A model generated the notes under the pieces. It had not been told where the DNA came from. It worked only from the letters and a program-made list of their open reading frames with translations, and did no database searches. The translations under genes were made by a program, and so were the position numbers. A stretch of DNA of 64,000 nucleotides from Teichococcus rhizosphaerae (GTDB lineage: Bacteria; Pseudomonadota; Alphaproteobacteria; Acetobacterales; Acetobacteraceae): assembly GCF_002631185.1 (NCBI RefSeq), contig NZ_PDNU01000023.1, forward strand, positions 23,728-87,727, in the 5' to 3' direction. Below are positions 43,651 to 51,416 of this stretch, piece after piece (position 1 is the stretch's first letter; each line of letters starts with the position of its first letter).

Positions 43651-44376
43651 TCAGGCCGCGAGCGGCATGGCGCTCGGGCCGAGGATCTCCTCCATCCTTT
43701 CCCTGAGTCGCATCTTCACTTCTTCCACGAACGGGTTCTCCTCCGTGATGGTGCGGAACAGCGCCTCGGAGTCCTGCGAGACCATGGCGGTGGCGCGCAT
43801 CAGCTGATCGAAGCTCGAGGTGGTGTGCGGCAGCGCCGGCATCTCCAGCCCCGCCACGACGCGTCCCAGCAGATGCGTCAGCCCCTGCACCCAGGCCATC
43901 TGCCGGTCGTGCTCCTCCGGCGTCATGCGCACCACCTGGAGGCCAAGCCGGCGCAGCATCCGCGCCGCCAGCCGCAAGGGCGCGCCCCCGCCCGGGCAGA
44001 CCACCACCCGCAGCCCCTCGATGCCGTCCTTGCCGCTTTGCGGCCCGAACAGCGGATGGGTGCCGAGGATCTCCACATGGGCCGGAAGCGCCGCGCGCAG
44101 CGCCGCCAGCGGCCGCAGCTTCAGCGAGCACACCTCCACCACCAGCGCGCCAGGGCGCAGATGCGGCGCGATGGCGCGCGCCACCTCCGCCAGCCGCGCC
44201 ACCGGCACGGCCAGCACCACCACGGGCTGGCTGGCCGCCTCGGCCAGGGTGGCGCCGCCGGGCCGGGCCGGATCATGGCCCAGCACGGAGCCAAGCCGCT
44301 CCAGATGCGGGCGGGCGAAGGCGCCGAAGGCGCCGAGGCCGATCAGGCCGATGGAGGGGCGAGAGAGGGGAGACAT
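43651..44376 (-). CDS. Prephenate/arogenate dehydrogenase family protein (tyrA-like)
   Basis: The 241-residue protein is short for the family. It has the NAD motif IGLIGLGAFGAFARP, VVEVCSLKLRPLAAL, and the diagnostic ILGTHPLFGPQSGKDG with the catalytic His, then RMTPEEHDRQMAWVQGLTH. TyrA oxidises prephenate or arogenate to the tyrosine precursor. No ACT domain is attached, so allosteric control by tyrosine at the protein level is not seen. Control could instead be through the leader at 44430-44534. Upstream of its ATG lies a 107-nt leader. Confidence 0.86.
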   Translation of the reverse strand: MSPLSRPSIGLIGLGAFGAFARPHLERLGSVLGHDPARPGGATLAEAASQPVVVLAVPVARLAEVARAIAPHLRPGALVVEVCSLKLRPLAALRAALPAHVEILGTHPLFGPQSGKDGIEGLRVVVCPGGGAPLRLAARMLRRLGLQVVRMTPEEHDRQMAWVQGLTHLLGRVVAGLEMPALPHTTSSFDQLMRATAMVSQDSEALFRTITEENPFVEEVKMRLRERMEEILGPSAMPLAA

Positions 44377-44429
44377 GGAAACCTCGGGCTGGGCTGGCGC
44401 CGACGCCGAGGGGATGCTCCTGAAACACA

Positions 44430-44498
44430 CATGCCGCCCGGCGGCGGCATGGTTCGATCTGGCAGGGTCGACCGGGCCGCTCTCTATGGGGAGAGCGG
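44430..44498 (-). promoter_or_regulatory. Putative tyrosine attenuator (two alternative hairpins)
   Basis: Hairpin A (44498-44477, minus strand) pairs CCGCTCTC with GAGAGCGG and begins immediately after the two Tyr codons. Hairpin B (44451-44430) pairs CATGCCGCC with GGCGGCATG and is followed by TGTGTTT. The 3' arm of A with the next bases, GCGGCCCGG (44480-44472), can pair with CCGGGCGGC (44441-44433) in the loop and arm of B, at 8 of 9 positions. This gives the terminator/antiterminator choice expected of attenuation. Confidence 0.65.
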
Positions 44499-44534
44499 AT
44501 AATAGGATCGCAGCGAGGGCGCGGCCTTGGTCAT
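44484..44534 (-). CDS. Leader peptide MTKAAPSLRSYYPLSP upstream of tyrA-like gene
   Basis: Sixteen codons end with TAG at 44486-44484. Codons 11 and 12 are TAT TAT (Tyr-Tyr), placed directly before the hairpin that spans the stop. There is no ribosome binding site, but a promoter-like sequence puts the transcript start at the A of this ATG, as in leaderless leader peptides such as trpL of Sinorhizobium. It was read from the sequence by hand; expression is unproven. Confidence 0.6.
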   Translation of the reverse strand: MTKAAPSLRSYYPLSP

Positions 44535-44540
44535 GCCTGG

Positions 44541-44570
44541 ACCATGCGCCGCGCCCGCGCGGCCTGTCAA
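44541..44570 (-). promoter_or_regulatory. Putative leaderless promoter for the tyrA leader
   Basis: On the minus strand a consensus TTGACA (44570-44565) is followed after 18 bases by CATGGT (44546-44541), a weak -10. Six bases separate this from the leader ATG. The -35 overlaps the stop codon of the M20 peptidase gene. Confidence 0.55.
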
Positions 44571-45979
44571 GCGGTGGGAGCCTTGCGCCAGGGGGCGAAG
44601 GCCGCGGCATCCTGCCCGCCCAGGCGGGACAGCAGGGCGGGCCAGCCGCGCAGCCCGTCCTCCAGCGAGGACAGGCGGAAGAACTCGTTGGGCGCGTGCA
44701 CATCCTCGTCCGGCATGGCGTAGCCGAACATCAGCGTGTCGATGCCCAGCATCTCCTGGAAGATGCCGGTGATGGGCAGCGTGCCGCCAATGCGCGCCCG
44801 CGCCGGCGCCCGGCCCGCGGCCTCGCGCACCACCGCCTCGGCCGCCACCAGCAGCGGGTGGCCGTCCGGCAGGGTGGAGGAGGGGGAGTTGCCGCCGGGC
44901 GGGCTGAATTCCAGCACCACCCCCTCCGGGCAATGCGCCCGGAGGTGATCGACGATGCGTTGCCGGGCGCGGTCCGCGTCCTGCCCGGGCACCAGCCGCG
45001 CCGTGATCTTGGCATGCGCCTCGGCCGGGATGACGGTCTTGCTGCCGGCGCCGGTGTAGCCGCCCCACATGCCGTTCACGTCGATCGAGGGCCGCAGCGT
45101 GACGCGCTCCCGCACGCTGTAGAGCGGGTCGCCATGCGGCAGGGCCGCGGGGCCGGCGAAGAAGGCGCCGTCGTCGCCGGCGAGCTCGGCGGCATCGGCG
45201 CGGTCGCGGTTGGTGAGGGGCGTGGCGTCGCTGTCGAAATCCGGCACCAGGATGCGGCCCTGCGCGTCGTGCAGCGTGGAGACGAGGCGGGACAGCTCGT
45301 GGATGGCGTTGCGCACGGCGCCGCCATAGCGCCCCGAGTGCATGTCCTTGCCCGCCGCGCGCAGCGTCACCTCAAGCTTGCACAGGCCCCGCGAGCCGGT
45401 GTTCAGCGTCGGGATGCTGGTGCTGGCGCGGCCGCCATCGGCGGACAGCACGGCGTCGGCGGCCAGCAGCTCCCGGTGCGTCTCGATGATGCGGCGGATG
45501 CTGGGGCTGCCCGTTTCCTCCTCGCCCTCCAGGAAGAACTTCACGTTGACGGGGCAGCCGCCCTCCACCGCCAGGAAGGCGCCGATCGTCTCCACCGCGA
45601 TCAGCGTCGAGCCCTTCACGTCCGAGGCGCCGCGCGCATAAAGGCGGCCGTCGCGGATGCTGGGCTCGAAGGGCGGCGTCACCCAGAGGCCGAGCGGGTC
45701 CGGCGGCTGCACGTCATAATGGCCATAGACGACGATGGTGGGCTTGCCGGGCGCGCCCAGCCACTCGCCATACACCGCCGGCTGGCCGCCGCCGTCGAGA
45801 AGCCGGACATTCTCCAGGCCGAGCTCGGTCAGGCGGTTGAGCAGGAATGCCCGCGTGGCCTCCATGCCCTCGGCATAGGCGGGGTCGGTGCTGACGCTGG
45901 GAAGGCGCAGCAGGGCCATCAGGCGGTCAAGGATCGCGTCCTTCTGCGCGATCAGGTGGTCGGCGACGGCTTGGCTCAT
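44567..45979 (-). CDS. M20-family metallo-dipeptidase
   Basis: The 470-residue enzyme has the first metal ligand in VVYGHYDVQPPDP (His, with catalytic Asp two on), ARGASDVKGS, the Glu pair in FFLEGEEETGSPS and the dimer domain mid-protein. It matches the CNDP/DapE-like dipeptidase group that hydrolyses dipeptides or N-acyl amino acids in the cytoplasm. The start ATG 45979 has GGAG 9 bases upstream; ATG 45988 abuts it and is less likely. It follows the MBL gene by 62 bases with a hairpin between. Confidence 0.87.
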   Translation of the reverse strand: MSQAVADHLIAQKDAILDRLMALLRLPSVSTDPAYAEGMEATRAFLLNRLTELGLENVRLLDGGGQPAVYGEWLGAPGKPTIVVYGHYDVQPPDPLGLWVTPPFEPSIRDGRLYARGASDVKGSTLIAVETIGAFLAVEGGCPVNVKFFLEGEEETGSPSIRRIIETHRELLAADAVLSADGGRASTSIPTLNTGSRGLCKLEVTLRAAGKDMHSGRYGGAVRNAIHELSRLVSTLHDAQGRILVPDFDSDATPLTNRDRADAAELAGDDGAFFAGPAALPHGDPLYSVRERVTLRPSIDVNGMWGGYTGAGSKTVIPAEAHAKITARLVPGQDADRARQRIVDHLRAHCPEGVVLEFSPPGGNSPSSTLPDGHPLLVAAEAVVREAAGRAPARARIGGTLPITGIFQEMLGIDTLMFGYAMPDEDVHAPNEFFRLSSLEDGLRGWPALLSRLGGQDAAAFAPWRKAPTA

Positions 45980-45997
45980 CGAGAACATCTCCGAAGG

Positions 45998-46019
45998 CCG
46001 GGGGAAAGAATTCCCCCGG
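45998..46019 (-). other. Hairpin between MBL and M20 genes
   Basis: A 9-bp perfect stem, CCGGGGGAA with TTCCCCCGG, with a 4-base loop, lies in the short gap. It has no T-run; partial termination or message stabilisation is possible. Confidence 0.45.
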
Positions 46020-46041
46020 ACCCCCATCTTCTTTCTGTCCG

Positions 46042-46815
46042 TTAAAGGGGAACCACGAAACCAGTCGCGCCGTCGCTGACGGCGGGGTCGTGGGATGGCA
46101 CCACCAGTTCAGGCGCATCCGCCAGGGCGAGCACGCGCTCGAAGGCGGCCAGCGCGTCGCCCACATGGTAGAGGGCAGGGAAGGGCACGCGCCGCTCCAG
46201 ATGCGCGCGCAGCGCCACCGTGTCGCTCGCCAGCACCATCCAGCCGCGCGCGGTGTGGAGGCGGACGAACTGCAGCCCGTCCGTGTGCCCGCCGGCATGG
46301 TGCAGCTCCAGGCCGGGAGCGAGCTGCACCACGCCGTCATGCAGCGCCAGGCGCCCCTCATGCAGCAGCGCGGTGTGGGCGGCGATGTCCTCGGGCCGGT
46401 AGCCGGCGCGCAGCACGGCATGGCGCATGGCCGGGCCGTTCACATAGGCCATCTCGCGCGCCTGCATGTGGAAGGTGGCGGCGGGGAACAGGCCGGGCTG
46501 CCCGGCATGGTCCCAGTGCAGATGCGTCTGCACCACCTGCCGCACCGCGCCGGGATCGACGCCGAGGCTCGCCATGGCGGCGGGCAGGGTGCCGTCGGTG
46601 GGCTTGTTGAAGGCGGCGCAGGTTTCCGGGCTGGCGCCGGTGTCCATCGCCACCCAGCCCTCCGGGCCGCGCAGCAGGTAGGCGTGGTAGGCGAAGGGCG
46701 TCGGCGCGTCGCCACCCGCGCCGCCCAGGAAGGTCTGCGCCGCGCGCCGCGCCGGGTCGCTGGCGAAGCGGATGGCGTGGGCCTGCCAGACCGGTTCCCG
46801 CGAGGCGCCGCTCAT
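46042..46815 (-). CDS. MBL-fold hydrolase, N-acyl homoserine lactonase-like
   Basis: The 257-residue protein has the metal motif H-L-H-W-D-H (QTHLHWDHAGQPGLFP), then LHHAGGHTDGLQ, ASDTVALRAHL and a late SHDP. This order fits the lactonase-like (AttM/AiiA) branch, but the same fold does many reactions. The start overlaps the SDR stop (ATGA). The operon order on the minus strand is peptide receptor, SDR, MBL, then M20 peptidase. Confidence 0.83.
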   Translation of the reverse strand: MSGASREPVWQAHAIRFASDPARRAAQTFLGGAGGDAPTPFAYHAYLLRGPEGWVAMDTGASPETCAAFNKPTDGTLPAAMASLGVDPGAVRQVVQTHLHWDHAGQPGLFPAATFHMQAREMAYVNGPAMRHAVLRAGYRPEDIAAHTALLHEGRLALHDGVVQLAPGLELHHAGGHTDGLQFVRLHTARGWMVLASDTVALRAHLERRVPFPALYHVGDALAAFERVLALADAPELVVPSHDPAVSDGATGFVVPL

Positions 46816-47579
46816 GGCCGCATCCCCATCAGCGAAAGGCCGCCATCCACGGTGATGGTGCTGCCCGTGACATAGCCGGCGAGGTCGCTGGCCAGGTAGA
46901 GGATGGCGCCCGCCACGTCCTGCGCCGTGCCGGTGCGGTTGGCGGGGATCAGGGCCAGCTTCGCCGGGCGCCAGCCGGGGTCGGCCCGCGCGGCGCGGTT
47001 GAAGTCCGTCTCGATGGTGCCGGGCGCCACGAGGTTCACGGTGATGCCTTCCGCCGCAAGCTCCAGCGCCATCTGCCGGGCGAGCTGCATCAGCCCGCCC
47101 TTCGAGCTGCCATAGGCGACGAGGCCGGGATTGGGCATCCACTGGTTGACCGAGGAGGTGAAGACGATGCGCCCGCCCTGGCCGGCCGCGCGCATCACCC
47201 CCGCCGCCTCCCGCGCCAGCGCGAAGGGGCCGCCGAGGTTGACGGCATGGACGCGGGCGAACTCGGCATCGGTCGTCTCGTCCAGCGGCTTGCGCAGCAG
47301 CACGCCGGCATTGCTCACCAGGATGTCGAGCCCGCCCATCGCCTCGGCGGCGCGGTGGGCGAGGGCGGCGGCCTGCACGGGATCGCCGAGATCCGCCTGC
47401 AGGGCGGGGCCGCCCGTCTCGGCGGCGAGCGCGGCGGCGGCCTTCGGCTCGGCATGGTGGTGGATGGCCACGCGGGCGCCGGCCTCGGCCAGCAGCCGCG
47501 CGGCGGCGCGGCCAATGCCCTCCGTGCCCGCGCCGGTGACGAGGGCGCGCCGCCCCGCGAGATCGATGGCGAGCGGCAT
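46812..47579 (-). CDS. SDR-family oxidoreductase
   Basis: The 255-residue enzyme has the cofactor motif TGAGTEGIGRAAA, NAG (SNAGVLL), catalytic Ser (TSSVNQ) and YGSSK with intact Tyr and Lys. It is a classical 3-ketoacyl-reductase/dehydrogenase type. It begins within the stop of the receptor gene and ends overlapping the MBL gene, so all three are translated together. Substrate unknown. Confidence 0.88.
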   Translation of the reverse strand: MPLAIDLAGRRALVTGAGTEGIGRAAARLLAEAGARVAIHHHAEPKAAAALAAETGGPALQADLGDPVQAAALAHRAAEAMGGLDILVSNAGVLLRKPLDETTDAEFARVHAVNLGGPFALAREAAGVMRAAGQGGRIVFTSSVNQWMPNPGLVAYGSSKGGLMQLARQMALELAAEGITVNLVAPGTIETDFNRAARADPGWRPAKLALIPANRTGTAQDVAGAILYLASDLAGYVTGSTITVDGGLSLMGMRP

Positions 47580-49207
47580 CAGCGCGCCGGGCTGCCCACG
47601 GGCGTCACCTCGATGGCCAGCGTCTCCTCGTCGGCGCGCGGGGTGAAGTCCACCTTGTCCGCGCGTCCCGCCCACACCGCCTCGAAGGTGAGGATCGGGA
47701 TGACGAGGTTGTCGGCCATGGTCTTCTCCATCACCTCCTCCAGCAGGGCGCGGCGCTGGCCTTCGTCGAGCGTGCGGCGGGCGCGCTGGATCAGCGCGTC
47801 GAGCTCCGGGGTGCCGATGCCGGAATAGTTGATGGCGCCGAGGCCCAGCTCCCTGTTTGGGCTGTGGATCTGGCTGGTGAGGAAGTAGCTGCTCTCGCCC
47901 GTCAGGCTGCCCCAGCCGGCCGCGTGCAGCGGCCATTCGCGCCGCGCGCGGGCGGGGAAGAAGGTGGCGCGCGGCATGGCGTTGAGATCGACGCGGATGC
48001 CCGCCCGCTGCAATTGCTGCGCCGCCGCCTCGCAGATCTTGCTGTCATTGACGAAGCGGTCGTTCGGGCAGGCGAGGCTGGTCTGGAAGCCGTTCGGGTA
48101 GCCGGCCTCCCGCAGCAGGGCGCGGGCGCGCTCCAGGTCGTGGCGGGCGGGGGCGATCCTGCCCGAATGGCCGAAGAAGCCTTCCGGCACCGCCTGATTG
48201 GCCGCCCGCGCGCGGCCCTCCATCAGCCGCTCGACGATGGCGTTCCGGTTGATGGCGAGGGAGACGGCCTCGCGCACCTTGGGGTCCTTCCACGGGTTCC
48301 GCGCCAGCGGCTGGCCCTGCGCGTCCCGCACGCCAGGCAGCGGCTCCTTCTCCAGCTCGGGGAACAGCATGTAGACATAGGCCGAGGGGCCGCTGAACAC
48401 GCGCAGCCGCCGCGCGCCCTCGGTCTTTTCTAGCCGCGCCACGTCCTGCAGCGGCACGGCGTTGATGAAGTCCACATCGCCCGCCAGCAGGGCGCCGACG
48501 CGCGCGCCGTCGCTCGGGATGGGGCGGAAGGTGACGCGCGACCAGGCGGGCGCGGTGCCATGGTAGGTGGCATTGCGCTCCAGCACCAATGGCTGCCCCG
48601 GCTGCCAGGAAACGAGGCGGTAGGGCCCGGTGCCGATGGCGGCCGCGCCGCTGTTGAACTCGCCCGTGCCGCGCGCGCCCTTGGCGGAGGAGATGATGAA
48701 GATGTTGGAGAGATTGACGGGCAGCAGCGGCACCGGCCCCTCGGTGAGGAAGCGCACCGTGCGCGCATCCACCACCTGCACCTCGCGGATGCCCTGGATG
48801 TAGGTGGCGTAGCTGTTGGGGTTGTTGGCCACCCGCGTCACGCGCTCGATGGTGAAGCGCACATCCTCGGCGGTCAGCGGGCTGCCGTCATGGAAGGTGA
48901 CGCCCCCGCGCAGGCGGAACTCCCAGGTGGTGTCGTCCACCGCCTTCCAGGATTCCGCCAGCGACGGGCGGAGCTGAAGCGAGGGATCGCGGGAGAGCAG
49001 CGTGTCGTAGATGTTGCGCAGCGCCGAGGTGTTGGTGCCGAGCAGGTTGAACTGCGGGTCCATGGTGCCCGGCTCGCCCTGCATGCCGACGACCAGGCTC
49101 TGCGCCGCCAGCGGCTGCGCGGCGAGCAGGGCAAGGCCCAGCGCGCCGGCGGCGAGGCCAGGGGAGCGGTGAGCGGACGGGGCGCGGTGCTGGCGGATGC
49201 GTCGCAT
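47579..49207 (-). CDS. ABC transporter substrate-binding protein, peptide/nickel family 5
   Basis: The 542-residue protein has a signal peptide (about residues 1-35, ending ...AAQPLAAQS) and the family 5 fold: LVVGMQGEPGTMDPQFN, LAESWKAVDDTTWEFRLR, FHDGSPLTAEDVRFTIER, and the C-terminal lobe. It binds a peptide, opine or glycoside in the periplasm. No permease or ATPase gene follows; instead an SDR, an MBL hydrolase and a peptidase do. Its partners must be elsewhere or shared. Confidence 0.88.
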   Translation of the reverse strand: MRRIRQHRAPSAHRSPGLAAGALGLALLAAQPLAAQSLVVGMQGEPGTMDPQFNLLGTNTSALRNIYDTLLSRDPSLQLRPSLAESWKAVDDTTWEFRLRGGVTFHDGSPLTAEDVRFTIERVTRVANNPNSYATYIQGIREVQVVDARTVRFLTEGPVPLLPVNLSNIFIISSAKGARGTGEFNSGAAAIGTGPYRLVSWQPGQPLVLERNATYHGTAPAWSRVTFRPIPSDGARVGALLAGDVDFINAVPLQDVARLEKTEGARRLRVFSGPSAYVYMLFPELEKEPLPGVRDAQGQPLARNPWKDPKVREAVSLAINRNAIVERLMEGRARAANQAVPEGFFGHSGRIAPARHDLERARALLREAGYPNGFQTSLACPNDRFVNDSKICEAAAQQLQRAGIRVDLNAMPRATFFPARARREWPLHAAGWGSLTGESSYFLTSQIHSPNRELGLGAINYSGIGTPELDALIQRARRTLDEGQRRALLEEVMEKTMADNLVIPILTFEAVWAGRADKVDFTPRADEETLAIEVTPVGSPAR

Positions 49208-49318
49208 GGGGCGGCCTTCATGGCGGGGGGGGGCGTCTATCGGGCGCGCAACGCGGGAGCCTGTCAATCGGTGCGGGAGCGTCTTGACGCCGCGCGCCAT
49301 CCTGCGACGCTCCCGCCC

Positions 49319-50311
49319 ATGCGCATCCACGTCCAGAATCCCGCCGACGAGACCGTCTTTCCGATCACTCCGCAGCAATGGGAGGCGGCCGTCTCGCGCG
49401 CGCCCGACATGGCGGACCTCCGGGTGAGCTTCGCCGACGACGATGCCGGCTTCGCCGCCGCCATGGCCGAGGCGGAGGCGATCGTCACCTGGACGAAGGT
49501 GGTGCATGCCCGCTTTGCCAAGGGAGCGCTGCCCGGCGTGGCGCCGAGGCTGCGCACCATCTTCTGCACCTCCGCCGGGCTGGACCGCCTCGCCCCCTTC
49601 GACTGGCTGCCGGATTCGGTGGCGCTGCTGAACAACCGTGGCACCCATGCCGCCAAGGCGGGCGAGTTCGGCATCATGGCCCTGCTGATGCTGGCCAACC
49701 ATGTGCCGTGGTTCACCCATGACGCGCGTGAAGGCCGCTGGGCACCGCGCTTCGCCTCCGTGCTGGCGGGGCGCACGGTGTGCGTGGTGGGCCTCGGCTC
49801 GCTGGGCGGGGCGGTGGCGGCGCGGGCGCGGCAATTCGGCATGCGCGTCATCGGCGTCCGCAGCAGTGCCGCCCCGCACGAGTCGTGCGACGAGGTGGTG
49901 GCGCAGGGCGATATCGATTCCGTGCTGCCGCGCGCCGAGTTCCTGGTGCTGGCCTGCCCCCTGACGCCGCAGACCCAGGGCATGATCGACCGCCGGCGCC
50001 TCGCCCTGCTGCCCCAGGGCGCCAAGGTGGTGAATATCGGCCGCGGCCCGCTCTGGGACCAGGAGGCGGTGTGCGACCTGCTGGACAGCGGCCATCTCGG
50101 CGGTGCCGTGACCGACGTGACGGTGCCCGAGCCGCTGCCCGCCGAAAGCCGGCTGTGGCGCACCCCGGGCCTGATCGTCACGCCGCACATGTCGTCCGAC
50201 GACCCGGCCACCTACAACGACCGCAGCCTCGACATCTTCTTCGAGAACCTGCGCGCGGCGCGGGCCGGGCAGCCCATGCCCAACCGCGTGCTTCCCGGCC
50301 GGGGCTATTGA
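49319..50311 (+). CDS. D-2-hydroxyacid dehydrogenase, distinct branch
   Basis: The 330-residue enzyme has the cofactor motif VCVVGLGSLGGAVA and VVNIGRGPLWDQEAV with the catalytic Arg. The VTVPEPLPAES segment holds the Glu and VTPHMSSDD the His. It belongs to a different branch from the three others in the window (GhrA-like). It is a lone plus-strand gene between the divergent peptide receptor and gpt. Confidence 0.86.
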   Translation: MRIHVQNPADETVFPITPQQWEAAVSRAPDMADLRVSFADDDAGFAAAMAEAEAIVTWTKVVHARFAKGALPGVAPRLRTIFCTSAGLDRLAPFDWLPDSVALLNNRGTHAAKAGEFGIMALLMLANHVPWFTHDAREGRWAPRFASVLAGRTVCVVGLGSLGGAVAARARQFGMRVIGVRSSAAPHESCDEVVAQGDIDSVLPRAEFLVLACPLTPQTQGMIDRRRLALLPQGAKVVNIGRGPLWDQEAVCDLLDSGHLGGAVTDVTVPEPLPAESRLWRTPGLIVTPHMSSDDPATYNDRSLDIFFENLRAARAGQPMPNRVLPGRGY

Positions 50312-50390
50312 GGCGGCGCCCGGTCCGGCCACACTGGCTGGGCCGGGTTGGGCCTGGCTGGGGCGAAGGCTCCCGCCGGGCGGGCTGCCG

Positions 50391-50870
50391 CTACTTCGAG
50401 GCGGCCGAGCGCGCGATAGGGGCGATGAACTGCGGCTCGGTGTCCCAGGGGAACAGGATCCAGGTGTCCTGGCTCACCTCGGTGATGTAGGTGTCCACCA
50501 GCGGGTTGCCGGCGGGCTTGGCATAGACGGTGGCGAAATGGGCCTTGGGCAGCAGGCCGCGCACCACCTTCAGCGTGGTGCCGGTGTCCACCAGGTCGTC
50601 CAGCACCAGCCAGCCATCGCCATCCCCCGCGGCGACGGGCGGCTTGGCCACCTGCGGCTCGCCGCGCACTTCCTCGTCATAGGTGATGACGGAGACGCTC
50701 TCGATCAGCCGGCAATCCAGCTCGCGCGCCACGATGGCGGCGGGGATGAGCCCGCCGCGCGTGATGGCGACGATGCCCTTCCAGGGGCCCTTCTCGACCA
50801 GCCGCCAGGCCAGGGCCTTGCTATCGCGGTGAAGCTGGTCCCAGCTGACGGTGTAGTAGCGCGGCGCCAT
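50391..50870 (-). CDS. gpt: Xanthine-guanine phosphoribosyltransferase
   Basis: The 159-residue enzyme has the PRPP motif [17 protein letters not shown], the [20 protein letters not shown] core and the C-terminal TWILFPWD. It salvages xanthine, guanine and hypoxanthine. Length and motifs match E. coli Gpt. It follows csaA directly, with 3 bases between the stop and its ATG. Confidence 0.9.
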   Translation of the reverse strand: MAPRYYTVSWDQLHRDSKALAWRLVEKGPWKGIVAITRGGLIPAAIVARELDCRLIESVSVITYDEEVRGEPQVAKPPVAAGDGDGWLVLDDLVDTGTTLKVVRGLLPKAHFATVYAKPAGNPLVDTYITEVSQDTWILFPWDTEPQFIAPIARSAASK

Positions 50871-50873
50871 TGT

Positions 50874-51221
50874 TCAGAACATCCTGCCGCCATTCGGGAC
50901 GGCGAAATCGGGTCGGAGCAGCACCACCGCGCCATCCGCGTCCGGCAGGCCCAGGGTCAGGACCTGGCTCTCGAACCCGGCGATGCGGCGGGGCGGGAAG
51001 TTCACCACGCAAAGGACCTGCCGGCCGATCAGCTTGTCCGGCTTGTAGTGCACGGTGATCTGCGCCGAGGAGAGGCGGGTGCCGATCTCCGGCCCGAGGT
51101 CGATCTCCAGCCGGAAGGCCGGCTTGCGCGCGCCCTCCAGCACCTGGGCATCGACCACCGTGCCGACACGGATGTCGAGGCGGTCGAAATCTTCGATCGT
51201 CGCGGTGGCTTCCATCCTCAT
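50874..51221 (-). CDS. csaA: tRNA-binding protein CsaA
   Basis: The 115-residue protein is a lone tRNA-binding OB fold of the CsaA type ([42 protein letters not shown]). It is a chaperone-like protein, homologous to the C-terminal domain of methionyl-tRNA synthetase. ATG 51221 is used; ATG 51215 is equally possible. It is co-oriented with gpt. Confidence 0.9.
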   Translation of the reverse strand: MRMEATATIEDFDRLDIRVGTVVDAQVLEGARKPAFRLEIDLGPEIGTRLSSAQITVHYKPDKLIGRQVLCVVNFPPRRIAGFESQVLTLGLPDADGAVVLLRPDFAVPNGGRMF

Positions 51222-51416
51222 CCGATAGCGCAGCGGGGGCGGCGGTGGAAGTGGCCGGATTTACGCGGCGCGCCAGCCGTGCCAGCGTCGTTGCCCCCGC
51301 GAGGAGCCGCCGGGGCCCGCCCGAGGGAGTGCTGCGCCGCCGAAGGCGGGCGCCCCCGTCCCGGGCACCCGCCGCTCCTCCGCCTGCCGACCGACGCTTG
51401 TTTCCGAAGGACCATC

